The position numbers were made by a program, and so were the translations under genes. Below the pieces are notes generated by a model. That model saw only the letters and a program-made list of their open reading frames with translations. It had not been told where the DNA came from and made no database searches. A DNA stretch of 64,000 bases from Branchipolynoe longqiensis. Its lineage: Eukaryota > Annelida > Polychaeta > Phyllodocida > Polynoidae. Positions 43,327 to 53,438 of the stretch are shown piece by piece. The number at the start of each line of letters is the position of its first letter. Position 1 is the stretch's first letter. The stretch spans positions 56,448,749-56,512,748 of the forward strand of contig CM059193.1 of assembly GCA_030323885.1 (NCBI GenBank), in the 5' to 3' direction.

Positions 43327-43414
43327 TTAAATAAAAAGTAAATAACATTGTCTTTAATGAGTGTTTTCGCTCATTCGGTGTCATTGCTGGACACGGTGGG
43401 CTTGAGGCCGAAGC

Positions 43415-43520
43415 CCCCCCCCCCTGCCATCGCTGCGGTGGGGGGGGGGGGGAAACGAAGGTGGGACAAGGTCTCAACCCCCCCCCCCGCCTTCTGGGGG
43501 GGGGCCCTCTCCTCCCCGCC
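43415..43520. repeat. Alternating C-run and G-run tracts
   Basis: C-run, G-run, C-run and G-run in close succession around a CTGCCATCGCTGCGGTG core, able to form hairpins or quadruplexes. Confidence 0.85.
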
Positions 43521-43559
43521 TCAAGCAATCACAATCCCCTCCAGGGGACTCCCCTATGC

Positions 43560-44110
43560 CCTGCCAGCCAATCACGGCGCAGCATTATCCTGGCGCCTCC
43601 CTGCACCACCAAAGCTGGTCAGTCGTCTTCAAACTCTCGCACTGACCACTTCCCAGCTCAAATTTTACCCACCCACCCACACCTGCAGTTGATTGCTCCT
43701 AAAACAATCAACAAAAACTAAAACAATCAAGCATGTAAAAAATGAAAAATCTAAATTAAAAACACCAACTACTAAGCAACCGACACCCACCCACGCAGTT
43801 GAGAGATCACATCTACTTAAATTTCACATTTGTTAAATTTACCCTTTACAATTATCTCATATGTTAATCATTAACTCTTGCTCATATTGTACATTTATTT
43901 ACTTATTACTCATTTGTTACATCGTTCACATGTCTCATATGCCCTCATCACATTTCATTTCCCCCCTATATCGGGGCCTTCGCTCGTTCGCTTCTTGCCC
44001 GACAATACACAGTCCATGTACATGCCGCCGGGCAAGTGGCACCCGAATAAAGCCTTGATTAACCCAATCTTGCCTCTTAGTCAGCTGTGTCCGTGAGCAA
44101 TGTTAAAGTG
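43560..44110. other. No gene recognised; possible solo LTR end
   Basis: CCCCCCTATATCGGGGCC, then CGAATAAAGCCTTGATTAAC at 44043 and CAGCTGTGTCCGTGAGC; the polyadenylation-signal context is LTR-like. No partner was found. Confidence 0.25.
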
Positions 44111-44364
44111 TCTTGGTTTTGAAAATGTGATGCTTTCATTGGACTATGCTGCTTTAAATGAAAAGTAAGTACATTTTTTAACTGTTTTGGTTTTGAATAT
44201 TTGATGCTTTCGGTGGACTATGCAGCTTTAAATAAAAAGTAAATAAATTTAATAAAATTTTGACATTCCTTGCCTAACTCCACTGAGCCGATTAATGGAA
44301 ACAAAAAGTGGGCTATGAATATTAATTAGACCCTTAAGAAGGCCAAATCCCGGGAGGCAATTAC

Positions 44365-44970
44365 TCTGCACGAAGTGCCAACTCTGTCTGCGCGAAGTGC
44401 CAACTCTGTCTGTGCGAAGTAGCAACCCTGTCTGCGCGAAGTGGCAACTCTCTCTGCGCGAAGTGCCAACTCTGTCTGCGTGAAGTGGCAACTCTGTCTG
44501 CGCGAAGTGCTAACTCTGTCTGCGCGAAGTGCCAACTCTGTCTGCGTGAAGTGCCAACTCTGTCTGCGCGAAGTGCTAACTCTCTCTGCGCGAAGTGCCA
44601 ACTCTGTCTGCGTGAAGTGCCAACTCTGTCTTCGCGAAGTGCTAACTCTCTCTGCGCGAAGTGCCAACTCTGTCTGCGTGAAGTGGCAACTCTGTCTGCG
44701 CAAAGTGCTAACTCTGTCTGCGCGAAGTGGCAACTCTGTCTGTGCGAAGTGCTAACTCTCTCTGCGCGAAGTGCCAACTCTGTCTGTGCAAAGTGGCAAC
44801 TCTGTCTGCGCGAAGTGCTAACTCTCTCTGCGCGAAGTGCCAACTCTGCCTGCGCGAAGTGGCAACTCTGTCTGCGCGAAGTGCTAACTCTCTCTGCGCG
44901 AAGTGCCAACTCTGTCTGCGCGAAGTGGCAACTCTGTCTGCGCAAAGTGCCAACTCTGTCTGCGCAAAAG
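44365..44970. repeat. 22-bp minisatellite, about 27 copies
   Basis: Unit CTCTGTCTGCGCGAAGTG + (C/G)(C/T)AA with alternating variants: GCCAA, GGCAA, GCTAA; TGCGCG, TGCGTG or TGTGCG. All reading frames are open on both strands by chance. Confidence 0.96.
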
Positions 44971-45289
44971 GTGTCCATGGCTGCTTGGTGAAAGCGGGGA
45001 CTCAAGAGTCATGATATCGGATTCATCAAACGCGTAATAAAATAGAGCAAGTAAGTCAAGTTGACCGGCAGTTAACGATGCGCCAAGAGCTGGTTGGTTG
45101 GTTGATGGGGTTTTATGTCCTGGTAAAATATACGAGAGCAATGCGGTGTCTGGGAATTGCTGGTTGAGCAGTGACATGGGTTATTTCTGACTGTTTTTTT
45201 GGTCGCATTTTTGTCTCTTTTTGGTAAATTATATTTTATTCAGAAAATCAAATAATTTTTTGTTTTCAACGCTGGGTCAATTAAAATCT

Positions 45290-45632
45290 AACCAAAAAAA
45301 GGTAGATGCAGAGAATTTTTGTTGAAGATTTATACTGCCTATCATGGATAAGCCTGAATAGGCTTCCTTTCACCATTAGACAGTTTGTCGCTAGAAAGCC
45401 CGAGCCTACACTTTTACCGACCCAAGGGATTTTTAACCTCCCACACCACATAGACATGGTATGAGAGCAACTGGCCTTTGATGACACTGTAAGTTATACA
45501 CAGCGGTGGAAATCCAAATTGGCAGAGGTGGGAGGGGGCACAGGGAATCGAACCACTGACCTTCAGATTAGGAGTCCAACCTAGAAAAAAGTCAAACACT
45601 CTAACCACTCCGCCACAGAGAACACCACTGAA
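45290..45632 (-). mobile_element. SINE-D, full length
   Basis: Minus-strand copy from GATTTATACTGCCTATC to the head complement CTCTAACCACTCCGCCACAG. Confidence 0.88.
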
Positions 45633-45770
45633 TGACTGACTATAGTCAGTATGTCGAGTTAGTTTGGTATGTGAGGATCGGTGTCAGAAGGACACCTATC
45701 AGAAACATTCGGAGGTATTCTTAATTCATATACACATAATAAATTATATAGTACATATTAAGAGTTGAGG

Positions 45771-46016
45771 CGCAAATCCACGTAAACGCCAATCCAAAAA
45801 ATGGAGATCAACATTGGAATCAAACATTCAACAAGTTAATTTTTTTACATTTCTACTTTTTTTTGTTCATTGTCCCATAACCATGTGAACATAGGAAAAG
45901 TGGAATTAGTGAGAATTATAAAAAAACAATTTCAGGTAAAATCAATTAAAATTATTTTCAGGAATAAATCGTTTATTTAAACTATATTTTTGGATTGGCG
46001 TTTACCCCTGAACTCT
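45771..46016. mobile_element. MITE-U
   Basis: Inverted ends AGAGTTGAGGCG...AAACGCCAATCCAAAAA and TTTTTGGATTGGCGTTTACC...AACTCT. 246 bp, AT-rich interior. Confidence 0.75.
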
Positions 46017-46061
46017 TCATATTTATGTATATTATAATAATATATATTATAGATATGAAGT

Positions 46062-46304
46062 GTTCAGACGCAAAAAGCGACAAATCCACTTTAGAAGTTG
46101 TTTTCTGTCAAATAGAATTTATTATTCTGCTTTCCAGTTAAAGTCTATCAATATCATACTGAGTTGGGTATTTTATAGGAGATCTTTCAGCGTCTGCACA
46201 AAAAAAAGAATTTGATTGTCGGAATGATGGCAGCTTCAGCTCAAACGTGGTTGTCCTGGTTTGATCTCAGACTGGATGACGCTTGTCGGTTTTTACGTCT
46301 GAAC
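46062..46304. mobile_element. MITE-V
   Basis: Ends GTTCAGACGCAAAAAGCGAC and the near complement GTCGGTTTTTACGTCTGAAC. Lies next to MITE-U and MITE-Q. Confidence 0.65.
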
Positions 46305-46310
46305 CATCTA

Positions 46311-46497
46311 CAGTAAAACCTCTCTATAACGACCCCTCCACAGATCGACCACTCCCCTATATCGATCACTTTATTTGGGTCCCAAGAATACCATTGTAAG
46401 GATATTCTAACTCTATAAACCGACCACCTCCCTAAATCTAGTAAATGGACCACTTAAAGTCGGTCCTGTGGTCGGTCGATTTAGAGAGGTTTTACTG
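46311..46497. mobile_element. MITE-Q
   Basis: CAGTAAAACCTCTCTATAAC to GATTTAGAGAGGTTTTACTG, about 187 bp, opposite orientation to the 38394 copy. Confidence 0.88.
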
Positions 46498-46583
46498 GTA
46501 TATCTTAAATATATATTATTAATTATGTATATTATTAATATATCTACAAATCAATATGAGACTACATACAAATATTATATTTG

Positions 46584-46619
<36 letters not shown>

Positions 46620-47118
46620 CATTATTATTATATCTTGCCTGTTTATGTATATACAGTTACTTAACATACTATCATTATATATTATACAGTTATTTAGCAT
46701 ACCATCATTATATATATATATATATATATATTATTCTACAATATCTGTGCGTGTCTGTATATGTGTGTGGACCCATGCCCACCGCACTTCCTACCACGCG
46801 TTTCCCACTAGGCCAATTACAAAAGTGTTGGCGGGAAAAGTGAATTCGAGCAGACGACATTTGATGGAACATGATGGAGTCGCTTGTACGCGGCCTGTTT
46901 CCCTGTTCCCGCCCACCATAAAGGACCGCCGCCCGGGGATCAGCGGTCCCCTGATCCAGCGTTCCCACTCTAGCATCCCGCCCCAGCGTACCAACCCCGG
47001 CGTCCCAACCCTGGCGTCCCAATCACGGACCAGCGTCCCCGGAAGTCGCCTCCGCTGTACTTTTGCAGTTTTTGTTTGCTCAAGTGACGTTATTCCTCTG
47101 AATAACATGTATTTGTTT
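46498..47118. other. No gene recognised
   Basis: (ATT)n at 46585-46632 and (AT)n at 46706-46730, then a GC-richer stretch 46860-47060 with repeated GGCGTCCCAA/CAGCGTCCC words. The long plus-strand frame over this area is not supported by similarity. Confidence 0.35.
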
Positions 47119-47456
47119 GTTGTTTTACGTCCTAGCAACACCTAAGGTCATATCAGGACGGGTACCGACTTGTGACAGTGCGTACTCATGGCGACTTTAT
47201 AGTGCTGCCCCACTGGGAGACCAGGCTGGCAGCACCATGACCTGATGTCCCACTCAGTCATATTATCCTGACACTGAACTAACCAGTTCTTGCCCTATCC
47301 TAATAATGCTGAACACCTGGCTAGGAAGCGACAAGTATAATTTTTTAAGTCATTGGTTTGACTTGACCAGGGTTCGAACCCACGATCCCATGGGTTCAAA
47401 TCCCCCGATCTCCTAAAACAGGAGACGGACACTCAACTCATTCAGCCACCCGTCTA
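47119..47456 (-). mobile_element. SINE-A, full length
   Basis: From TTGTTGTTTTACGTCCTAGC to the head complement ATTCAGCCACCCGTC. The head contains a duplicated B-box segment (GGTTCGAACCCACGATCCCA then GGTTCAAATCCCCCGATC). A tail scrap follows at 47490-47545. Confidence 0.88.
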
Positions 47457-47545
47457 ACATGTTGCCAGTGCTGATTGATGCATTGCTCTTGTTTGTTGGT
47501 GTTTTACGTCCTAGCAACATCTAATATCATATCAGGACGGTGAAC

Positions 47546-47798
47546 TGGACTTGGAGCCCCATTCTCAATTGTGACTACCCAGTAAACTAAAGAAAGCTAC
47601 AATAATATATGTGCTATATAAGTGATTATGTGAATATAAATAAAGAATAGTCCCTAATGTTTCAGTGCTCCTTCTGGGCATCTTCTCGGTTCCCAACACC
47701 CCTTATTCTCAGCAGGCCCCCCGGTAACCGGGCACTCTCTGCTTCCCCTTTCCTGGGAACCGACGCCACTGGTCTCCCTGCCTTCACTTCAATATTTA

Positions 47799-47836
<38 letters not shown>

Positions 47837-48133
47837 GACACTTACAAGATAATAAGCAAAACATCGATATGAATGATATGTAAAGAATGAGATACAATTA
47901 AAAAAAATTAAAATCTACTATGTTGGACTAACATGGTGATGGTTAATACAGGGGGTGGGGGCATAGCTGAATATATTTCTGGATGTAACAGACTCATTAA
48001 ACTGAAATAAAAGGCTGATGGTGGGATGTAGGGTGGGCCTTTGTGGTTGAATTGATCATCATAGTAATATCACGTGGAGCTGATTGAGTGAGTAAGTAGA
48101 TTAATATTGATTTAATCATGTAATCTTGGTATG
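47546..48133. other. No gene recognised
   Basis: Unique sequence with an (AT)n run at 47795-47838. Confidence 0.35.
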
Positions 48134-48567
48134 CAGGTATTGCAGGTATAGCAATACCTCAGGGAGTTTGACGCCCCTGCCCTGCAGAGTTGTAAACCAC
48201 TGCCTTGTGGTACAGGTTCTTGACAGAACCGAAGGCAAAGGGAGCAAACCCTAAACAGAAAACCATGTCACTGTGGCAGCATTGAGGGCGGTTGATGTAT
48301 GGAACTCCCAACATCTCCCGACCAGCCACTGCAGGGACAAATAGTTTTGCGCCTGTCTTGACATGTTCTTGACGGTGTGAAACCTCTATTTGCTCCCTGA
48401 GAGAGTGCCGCTGGTAACTTGCAAAAGCCAGCAGCACTTCAACACCTTTGCAGGCAGCTTTCATGAAATGTGCAACTCTCACAGCAGAGAGCTAAATTGA
48501 GAGCGGCAGTCAAGTAATGGAAGCAGTCTTTGTCGCATCGCGACCAACAGCATGATGATGATGATGA
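48134..48567 (+). mobile_element. LINE-X internally deleted derivative
   Basis: Plus strand: 5' segment 48134-48474 joined at GAAATGTG|CAACTCTCACAGC to the last ~90 bp of the LINE, ending in GATGATGATGATGA. The RT is absent. The junction differs from that in the copy at 19527-20045. Confidence 0.82.
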
Positions 48568-48641
48568 ATCATGTACCTCAGTAGGATCCAACTAGAAGTA
48601 TTTCCAGCCTCACTCAGTTAGTAGGTTGTTGTGTTGATCTA

Positions 48642-48819
48642 CAGTAAAACCTCTCTAAATCGACCGACCATGGGACCGACTTTAGGTGGTCCATTTGGGG
48701 AGGTGGTCGGTTTAGGGAGTTAAAATATGGTTACAATGGTATTGTTGGGACCCAAATGAAGCGATCGATATAGGGGAGTGGTCGATCTGTGGAGGTGGTC
48801 GGTTAGAGAGGTTTTACCG
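48642..48819. mobile_element. MITE-Q
   Basis: TA-flanked, CAGTAAAACCTCTCTAAATC to GGTTAGAGAGGTTTTACCG, 178 bp. Confidence 0.88.
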
Positions 48820-48849
48820 TAGTTGGCCACGCCGCTACTAGTCGAGTGG

Positions 48850-49032
48850 ACCGGTTTGCTCAGTGTCGGGATAATGTGACTGAGTGGGACATCATATTAT
48901 GGTGCTGGTGGCCTGGCCTCCCAGTGGGGCAGTGCTATGAAGTCGCCATGAGTGCACACTGTCAGTGTCCTAAGTCGGTACCCGTCCTGATATGGCCTTA
49001 CAATGTTGCCAAGACGTAAAACACTAATAACA
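48850..49032 (+). mobile_element. SINE-A tail part
   Basis: GGTTTGCTCAGTGTCGGGAT through GTCCTGATATGGCC to AAGACGTAAAACAC; the head is missing. Confidence 0.75.
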
Positions 49033-49216
49033 AACCAACCATTATCCTGACACTTAGCCAATCAGTCCTTTCCCTATCCTTGCCCTATCTATCCTAATGA
49101 TGCCGAGCGCCTGGCTAGGAAGTGACAAATATCAATTTTATAAGGCATTGGTTTGACTCGACCGGGAACTGAAGTCCCGACCTTCCGCACGCGAGGCTCG
49201 CACTTTAGCGATTCGG
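49033..49216 (-). mobile_element. SINE-A2 head and body part
   Basis: Minus-strand copy lacking the distal tail, ending in head 2 (CTTCCGCACGCGAGGCTCGC...CGATTCGG). Faces the preceding copy. Confidence 0.75.
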
Positions 49217-49257
49217 TGGGTTTTGAAATAGTCGGGACACACCCGCGAAGTACTAGT

Positions 49258-49530
49258 CAGTGCCTGAGTTTCCCCCAGTTGGTGTTGGTTGGGAGGAGAA
49301 GGGGGTGGGGGGTAGAGGGGGGGGGGGCAGGGAAAGGACTGTCGTGGTTGGTGGGGAGGAGGGGAGGGGAGGGGGAGGAGACAGAGAGGGGGGGGGGGCA
49401 AGGAAAGGAATGGCAACACTGACCCCTGAACTGATATGAGTGTTGATCGGTAAAGATGTTATTGGTACGCAGCACGACGTCCCAGGGGGGGGGGGGTGCC
49501 GGGGTAGGCGGGCGGGACCCCCGGCTGACA
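49258..49530. repeat. Purine/G-rich tract
   Basis: GGGGAGGAGGGGAGGGGAGG-type runs with several G stretches of eight or more; likely quadruplex-prone. Proline-rich minus-strand frames are artefacts. Confidence 0.8.
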
Positions 49531-49549
49531 TGGACAGACCTGCCGGGCG

Positions 49550-49650
49550 GGGGCGAGTATAAATGTCGCTGCGCATGCGCTCGGGCCAGTGACACGTACA
49601 GCCGCGACAGAACGCTCCATTTGCCCACTTCCGGTCCGCCACGTGGTCCA
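49550..49650 (+). promoter_or_regulatory. Candidate core promoter: TATA, NRF1-like, ETS-like
   Basis: GAGTATAAATG at 49556 is followed at once by CTGCGCATGCGCTC (NRF1-like), CACTTCCGG and CACGTGG. No transcription unit was recognised downstream. Confidence 0.3.
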
Positions 49651-49712
49651 CTCGGGCCCCCCTTTACGAATGGATCACTGTACCTTACCAGCCAATATAT
49701 ATATATATATAT

Positions 49713-51028
49713 GTGATGTATACTCTACTATGGGAATATAAACAAGGACACTACCACTTATCAGTTCCCGTCTCTATATTAGTCATTATCTATTATCCTA
49801 CTGCAACAGGAGTTAGTTCCTGCTTCTGCCACTATGGCGCCACCTGTGAGTGGCTCCTGGCCACCCTGATACCAGCTATGTCTGGTCGCTACCGCCTCCA
49901 GACCTGCGCGGACGGTCAGATTTGAAATATAATGGCTGAATTGTGTTGTTAATGTTAGTTAAGCGAGGTTCTCTTGTTCGATGACTTAAATAATGCATGC
50001 GCAATTGTCAATATTACTCATGGGGTTTAAGAAAAATTGATTGTCTAAAGTTGCATTGTTTTGACTTTGCTCCTGAGGACTTACTCAAAAATGGACAGTT
50101 TTTTTGTTTATAAATCGACCTTACATCGATAGCTGGTGTAGTCTGCCATTTGTATTAGTGCGCATGTGTGTGTGTCGGGGCGGGGGGGGGGGGGGTCATG
50201 GGGATGAAGGTTGAGGCTATTATTGCAATACAACCTTATATGGACATTGCCTTTTCTTTTTTTGTCTGCGCTCTGGACCTATCATTTCTTTGCAGCCGCT
50301 AAATGTTGTCTGCTGTCATATCTAATAACGGCAGCCGACATTTAGTTAATTCACTCAGCCAACGCTTCAAACGCCCGCAGATGACATTTCAATGCAAACA
50401 TCCAGATAGTTAGTGAAAGAACATTTGCCAGCAGACGACATTTAGCTATTTGAGGCGACTAGTGAATTTGGCGGTGAATGATGGGAGTGTGTGACAAGTT
50501 AGCTATTAGTGCGGTGACCCTAGTGTTCTGTGACCTTTCGCTGACCTTAGGCTGCTGACATTATGACAGCACTGTGACATTGTGAGTGCCGATAGTAGCG
50601 GGATAGATGGTTAAGTGACGTCATGACATGCGTGGTCAATTGCGAAACCAGTGGCAATTTTGAAAGCGTGATAATTGTCCACGTCATTCATATGCTATAG
50701 CCGAGGCGCAAGACTAAGTTTGACGATAGAACGGGGTTTAGCTGGGTTTTAAGATTTACTGTTAAAGGTGTGTCGCAACTTGGGAATTACAACTAAACCT
50801 AATCTCAAACCTAACCAAATTAGGCAGAAAGCATGTCTTGTGTTTTCCGTTACATTGAACGTCACTAGAGTTAATGGGAAAATGCCACTATCTTCGCTCT
50901 TTATCACGTTTCCAATATGGCAGCCATATTTTCTGATTGCATGCTAGGAGAGCTTCAAACGGCCTCGCTTTGTCATCCTTATAAATAAAATCCTTGGTGT
51001 GAGTGCGGGATTGTGTTGACTTCTTATA
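49713..51028. other. No gene recognised; AAATGTCGTCTGC-type motifs
   Basis: Contains CTAAATGTTGTCTGC (50303), CAGCCGACATTTAG (50333) and AGCAGACGACATTTAGC (50430), and a G-run at 50178-50196. Otherwise unique. Confidence 0.35.
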
Positions 51029-51093
51029 ATGGAGACTCGGGAGACAAAGTACATAATTTTCACCCCAAAGAGACCAGCAATTCTCAGCGGCAA
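51029..51093 (+). CDS. Candidate first coding exon, unknown protein
   Basis: The ATG at 51029 opens 21 codons (METRETKYIIFTPKRPAI...) that run directly into a strong splice donor CAA|GTGAGT at 51094. The downstream exon was not found, and no family is recognised. An upstream ATGGCAGCC frame at 50919 (24 codons) ends before it. The only evidence is an open frame plus donor, so this is tentative; it may equally be non-coding. Confidence 0.2.
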
Positions 51094-51540
51094 GTGAGTA
51101 GGACAGTGAGCAGGCAAGCGGTGGCACCACCATGAGTAGGTGAGGTTCAAGCACCCGATCACTGGTGTGTGGGTGGTAGGATGGTATAGTATTCTGTGTT
51201 ATTATACTCGTACAATTTTTATACAGCATATATATATATGCATTTCTGTCCTAAATATTAGAATAATTTAATATGTGATATGCTCACGGAATGAAGCAGT
51301 AACATAAATGTGCAAATGAAAACCGATATTAAAGCTGCATAGTCCGATGAAAGCGTCACATTTTCGGAACCCGAAACAATTATCCAGATTTGAACCCAGA
51401 TGTCCAAGCTAGATACTTGTACACTTATTAAACGCTTATTGCTGCATAGAAAGGACGCCAAAGTCAATATAATAGAACCTCTTACCGCTGAAGCTTCTGG
51501 GGTCAGAGTTTTGACAAGCACGCCAAAATTAATTTGCCTG

Positions 51541-52045
51541 TGTCGTGGGGGTGATGAAAATGGGAAATATTGCGCCTAGAGCGGGACTCGAAACCCACAT
51601 CTCTTTGCATTCCGGGCCAGTGTGCTAACCATTACACCACCTAGGCTCCCTGATATCAACACATTACCCACGCCTACCTGTCTATGCGGCTCCTTGCCTG
51701 AGAGGTCAGTGCAGACCACTACACTCATCCCCCTGGAATTGTAAGTCTTTTAATGCTTACAATTACATACATACAGGCAATGCAACGCACTTACATACAC
51801 AGGGTAGGTTCAACAACTATATAGCGCCTAGCTTGTGCAGGATCATGGTCACGGCAACCAGTGTCGTGGGGGGTGATGAAAATGGGAATTATTGCGCCTA
51901 GAGCGGGACTCGAACCCACATCTCTTTGCATTCCGGGCCAGTGTGCTAACCATTACACCACCTAGGCTCCCTGATATCAACACACTACCCACGCCTACCT
52001 GTCTATGCGGCTCCTTGCCTGAGAGGTCAGTGCAGACCACTATAC
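51541..52045 (-). mobile_element. SINE-E dimer
   Basis: Two ~181-bp direct units (51541-51722 and 51862-52042) around a ~140-bp spacer. Each contains, on the minus strand, a tRNA-like GGTGGTGTAATGGTTAGCAC A box and GGGTTCGAGTCCCGC B box. The same dimer with the same spacer occurs at 58254-58774, so the dimer is the mobile unit. Confidence 0.85.
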
Positions 52046-52113
52046 CTGTTTACATTTCAAAGATCTCTTTAAGTTAGTTATTTTAAAACAAAGTTACTTC
52101 AAGCTAAACTAAA

Positions 52114-52708
52114 GCCGTGTTCACACGGGGCAGTTAATTCGAATCATAAAAATCGACTTGCCTAGTTCGGCTCACATTTGGCATGTGAACGCGCGGCTGA
52201 GGCGGTTTAAGCCTGAATCAACTCATATAATTCAGATTTTATAAACCACGTCTGTAGGTGGTTTATATGAACCAAATTTTATGATTCGACTCATATCGCC
52301 CGTGTGAACGCAACCGACTTACTTGAGGCGGATTAAGCATGTCACACTATATAATATAATTTGGTCTATGAACCGGCTAGAGGTGCACAGATATTTTTTT
52401 TCATAATTTATTTTTAGGGTTTCACTGCCCAGCAGAAGTTTTTACGGTTCCAAAACAATATGATTCAGTCTATACATATATAGGTCGAACCCACACTCTC
52501 TCGTGCCGACGTGGACTAACCGAAACTGGCGCTGGTTAGTATGGACTTGCTCATGCGCAGATATTCACTTCTGCCTTAAACCGACTCAAGCACTGCCCGT
52601 GTGAACGCGAAACACTTTCAAACTCGGTCCGTGTGAACGCGCATCTAAATCGATTCATATGATTCGCCTTGTCTAAATCGCTTTAAACCTTTCCCGTGTG
52701 AACACGGT
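52114..52708. mobile_element. MITE-R
   Basis: 595 bp with inverted ends GCCGTGTTCACACGGG and CCCGTGTGAACACGGT. Internal CCGTGTGAACGCG and CGATTCATATGA motifs recur in both orientations. Confidence 0.85.
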
Positions 52709-52925
52709 TTATGACAGATTATATTGCTCAACCTAATATATCTATCTCAGAAAATGACAGAAACTTAAAATCAACTTTGATATGGCGTCTCCACCATTAT
52801 TGGACACCCCCCCTCCCCCCCAGCGCTGACTGCTATCCAACAAAACAAAGCTTCTCTTCATATCCTACTTCATTTTACTTTGAAGATGCTTTCATTTTAA
52901 AGGCCCAGAAAACCATCGGACTATT

Positions 52926-53150
52926 TTATTTTGGAACATTAGTTGTTTAAGCAGGGGAAATTTCAGTCGCAGACGATTGGTCTTCCTCATTCCACTGCTC
53001 CTTGCCCTATCCTAATAATGCCGAGCACCTGGCTAGGAAGCGACAAGTATCAATTTTTAAGTCATTGGTTTGACTCGACCAGGATTCGACCCCATGACCC
53101 CACGATCTACCACACGGGAGACGGACGCTCTAACTCAGTTGGCCATGCCG
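52926..53150 (-). mobile_element. SINE-B inserted in MITE-P end
   Basis: Short-tail SINE with head 1. CGGACTAT before it and CGACTCTGCAG after it look like a slightly diverged target duplication of the MITE-P terminus. Its tail carries the nearest AATAAA (complement of 52925-52930) downstream of the neuropeptide gene. Confidence 0.85.
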
Positions 53151-53438
53151 ACTCTGCAGCTCTAACTTGAACTACTTTGTTAAACACGCCCAGTAAATAA
53201 TGGAGATATTTACTGACGCGTTTAACCCACGATATTGGTTTTAGGCACTCCAACAAGCACATATAAATTACCGATATCAAAAGCCACTCGTTCACTTTGG
53301 TACCAACACGGTAATCAATACCTCCCCTCGTGACTAAGACCAATATCGTGCAATAAGCTACTTAATTAATCCACTACCCTTCTTTTAAATACTCACCAAT
53401 ATATTTGCTGTTTTTTTTAAAGACTGCTTCTTTCCAGG

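Larger units (their letters stand above)
51333..53165. mobile_element. MITE-P shattered by later insertions
   Basis: The left end AGCTGCATAGTCCGATG follows TTAA at 51329. The element runs to 51540, resumes at about 52046-52113, again at about 52709-52770, then AAACCATCGGACTA at 52910, and its last bases (GACTCTGCAGCT) appear at 53150. SINE-E (51541-52045), MITE-R (52114-52708), an unknown ~140 bp and SINE-B (52926-53150) account for the gaps. Confidence 0.8.

Noticed and set aside
43900..44110. Solo LTR
   Set aside because: Only an AATAAA-like context; no paired repeat, target duplication or primer-binding site, so not annotated as an element.
44361..45014. Up to 214-codon repeat proteins on both strands
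   Set aside because: A 22-bp period without stops opens every frame; no start, splice or domain support.
49253..49651. Proline-rich minus-strand frame of 132 codons
   Set aside because: Encoded by the complement of a G-run tract; low-complexity artefact.
51880..51975. tRNA gene call within SINE-E
   Set aside because: tRNA-like, but part of a 181-bp unit repeated four times in two dimers.
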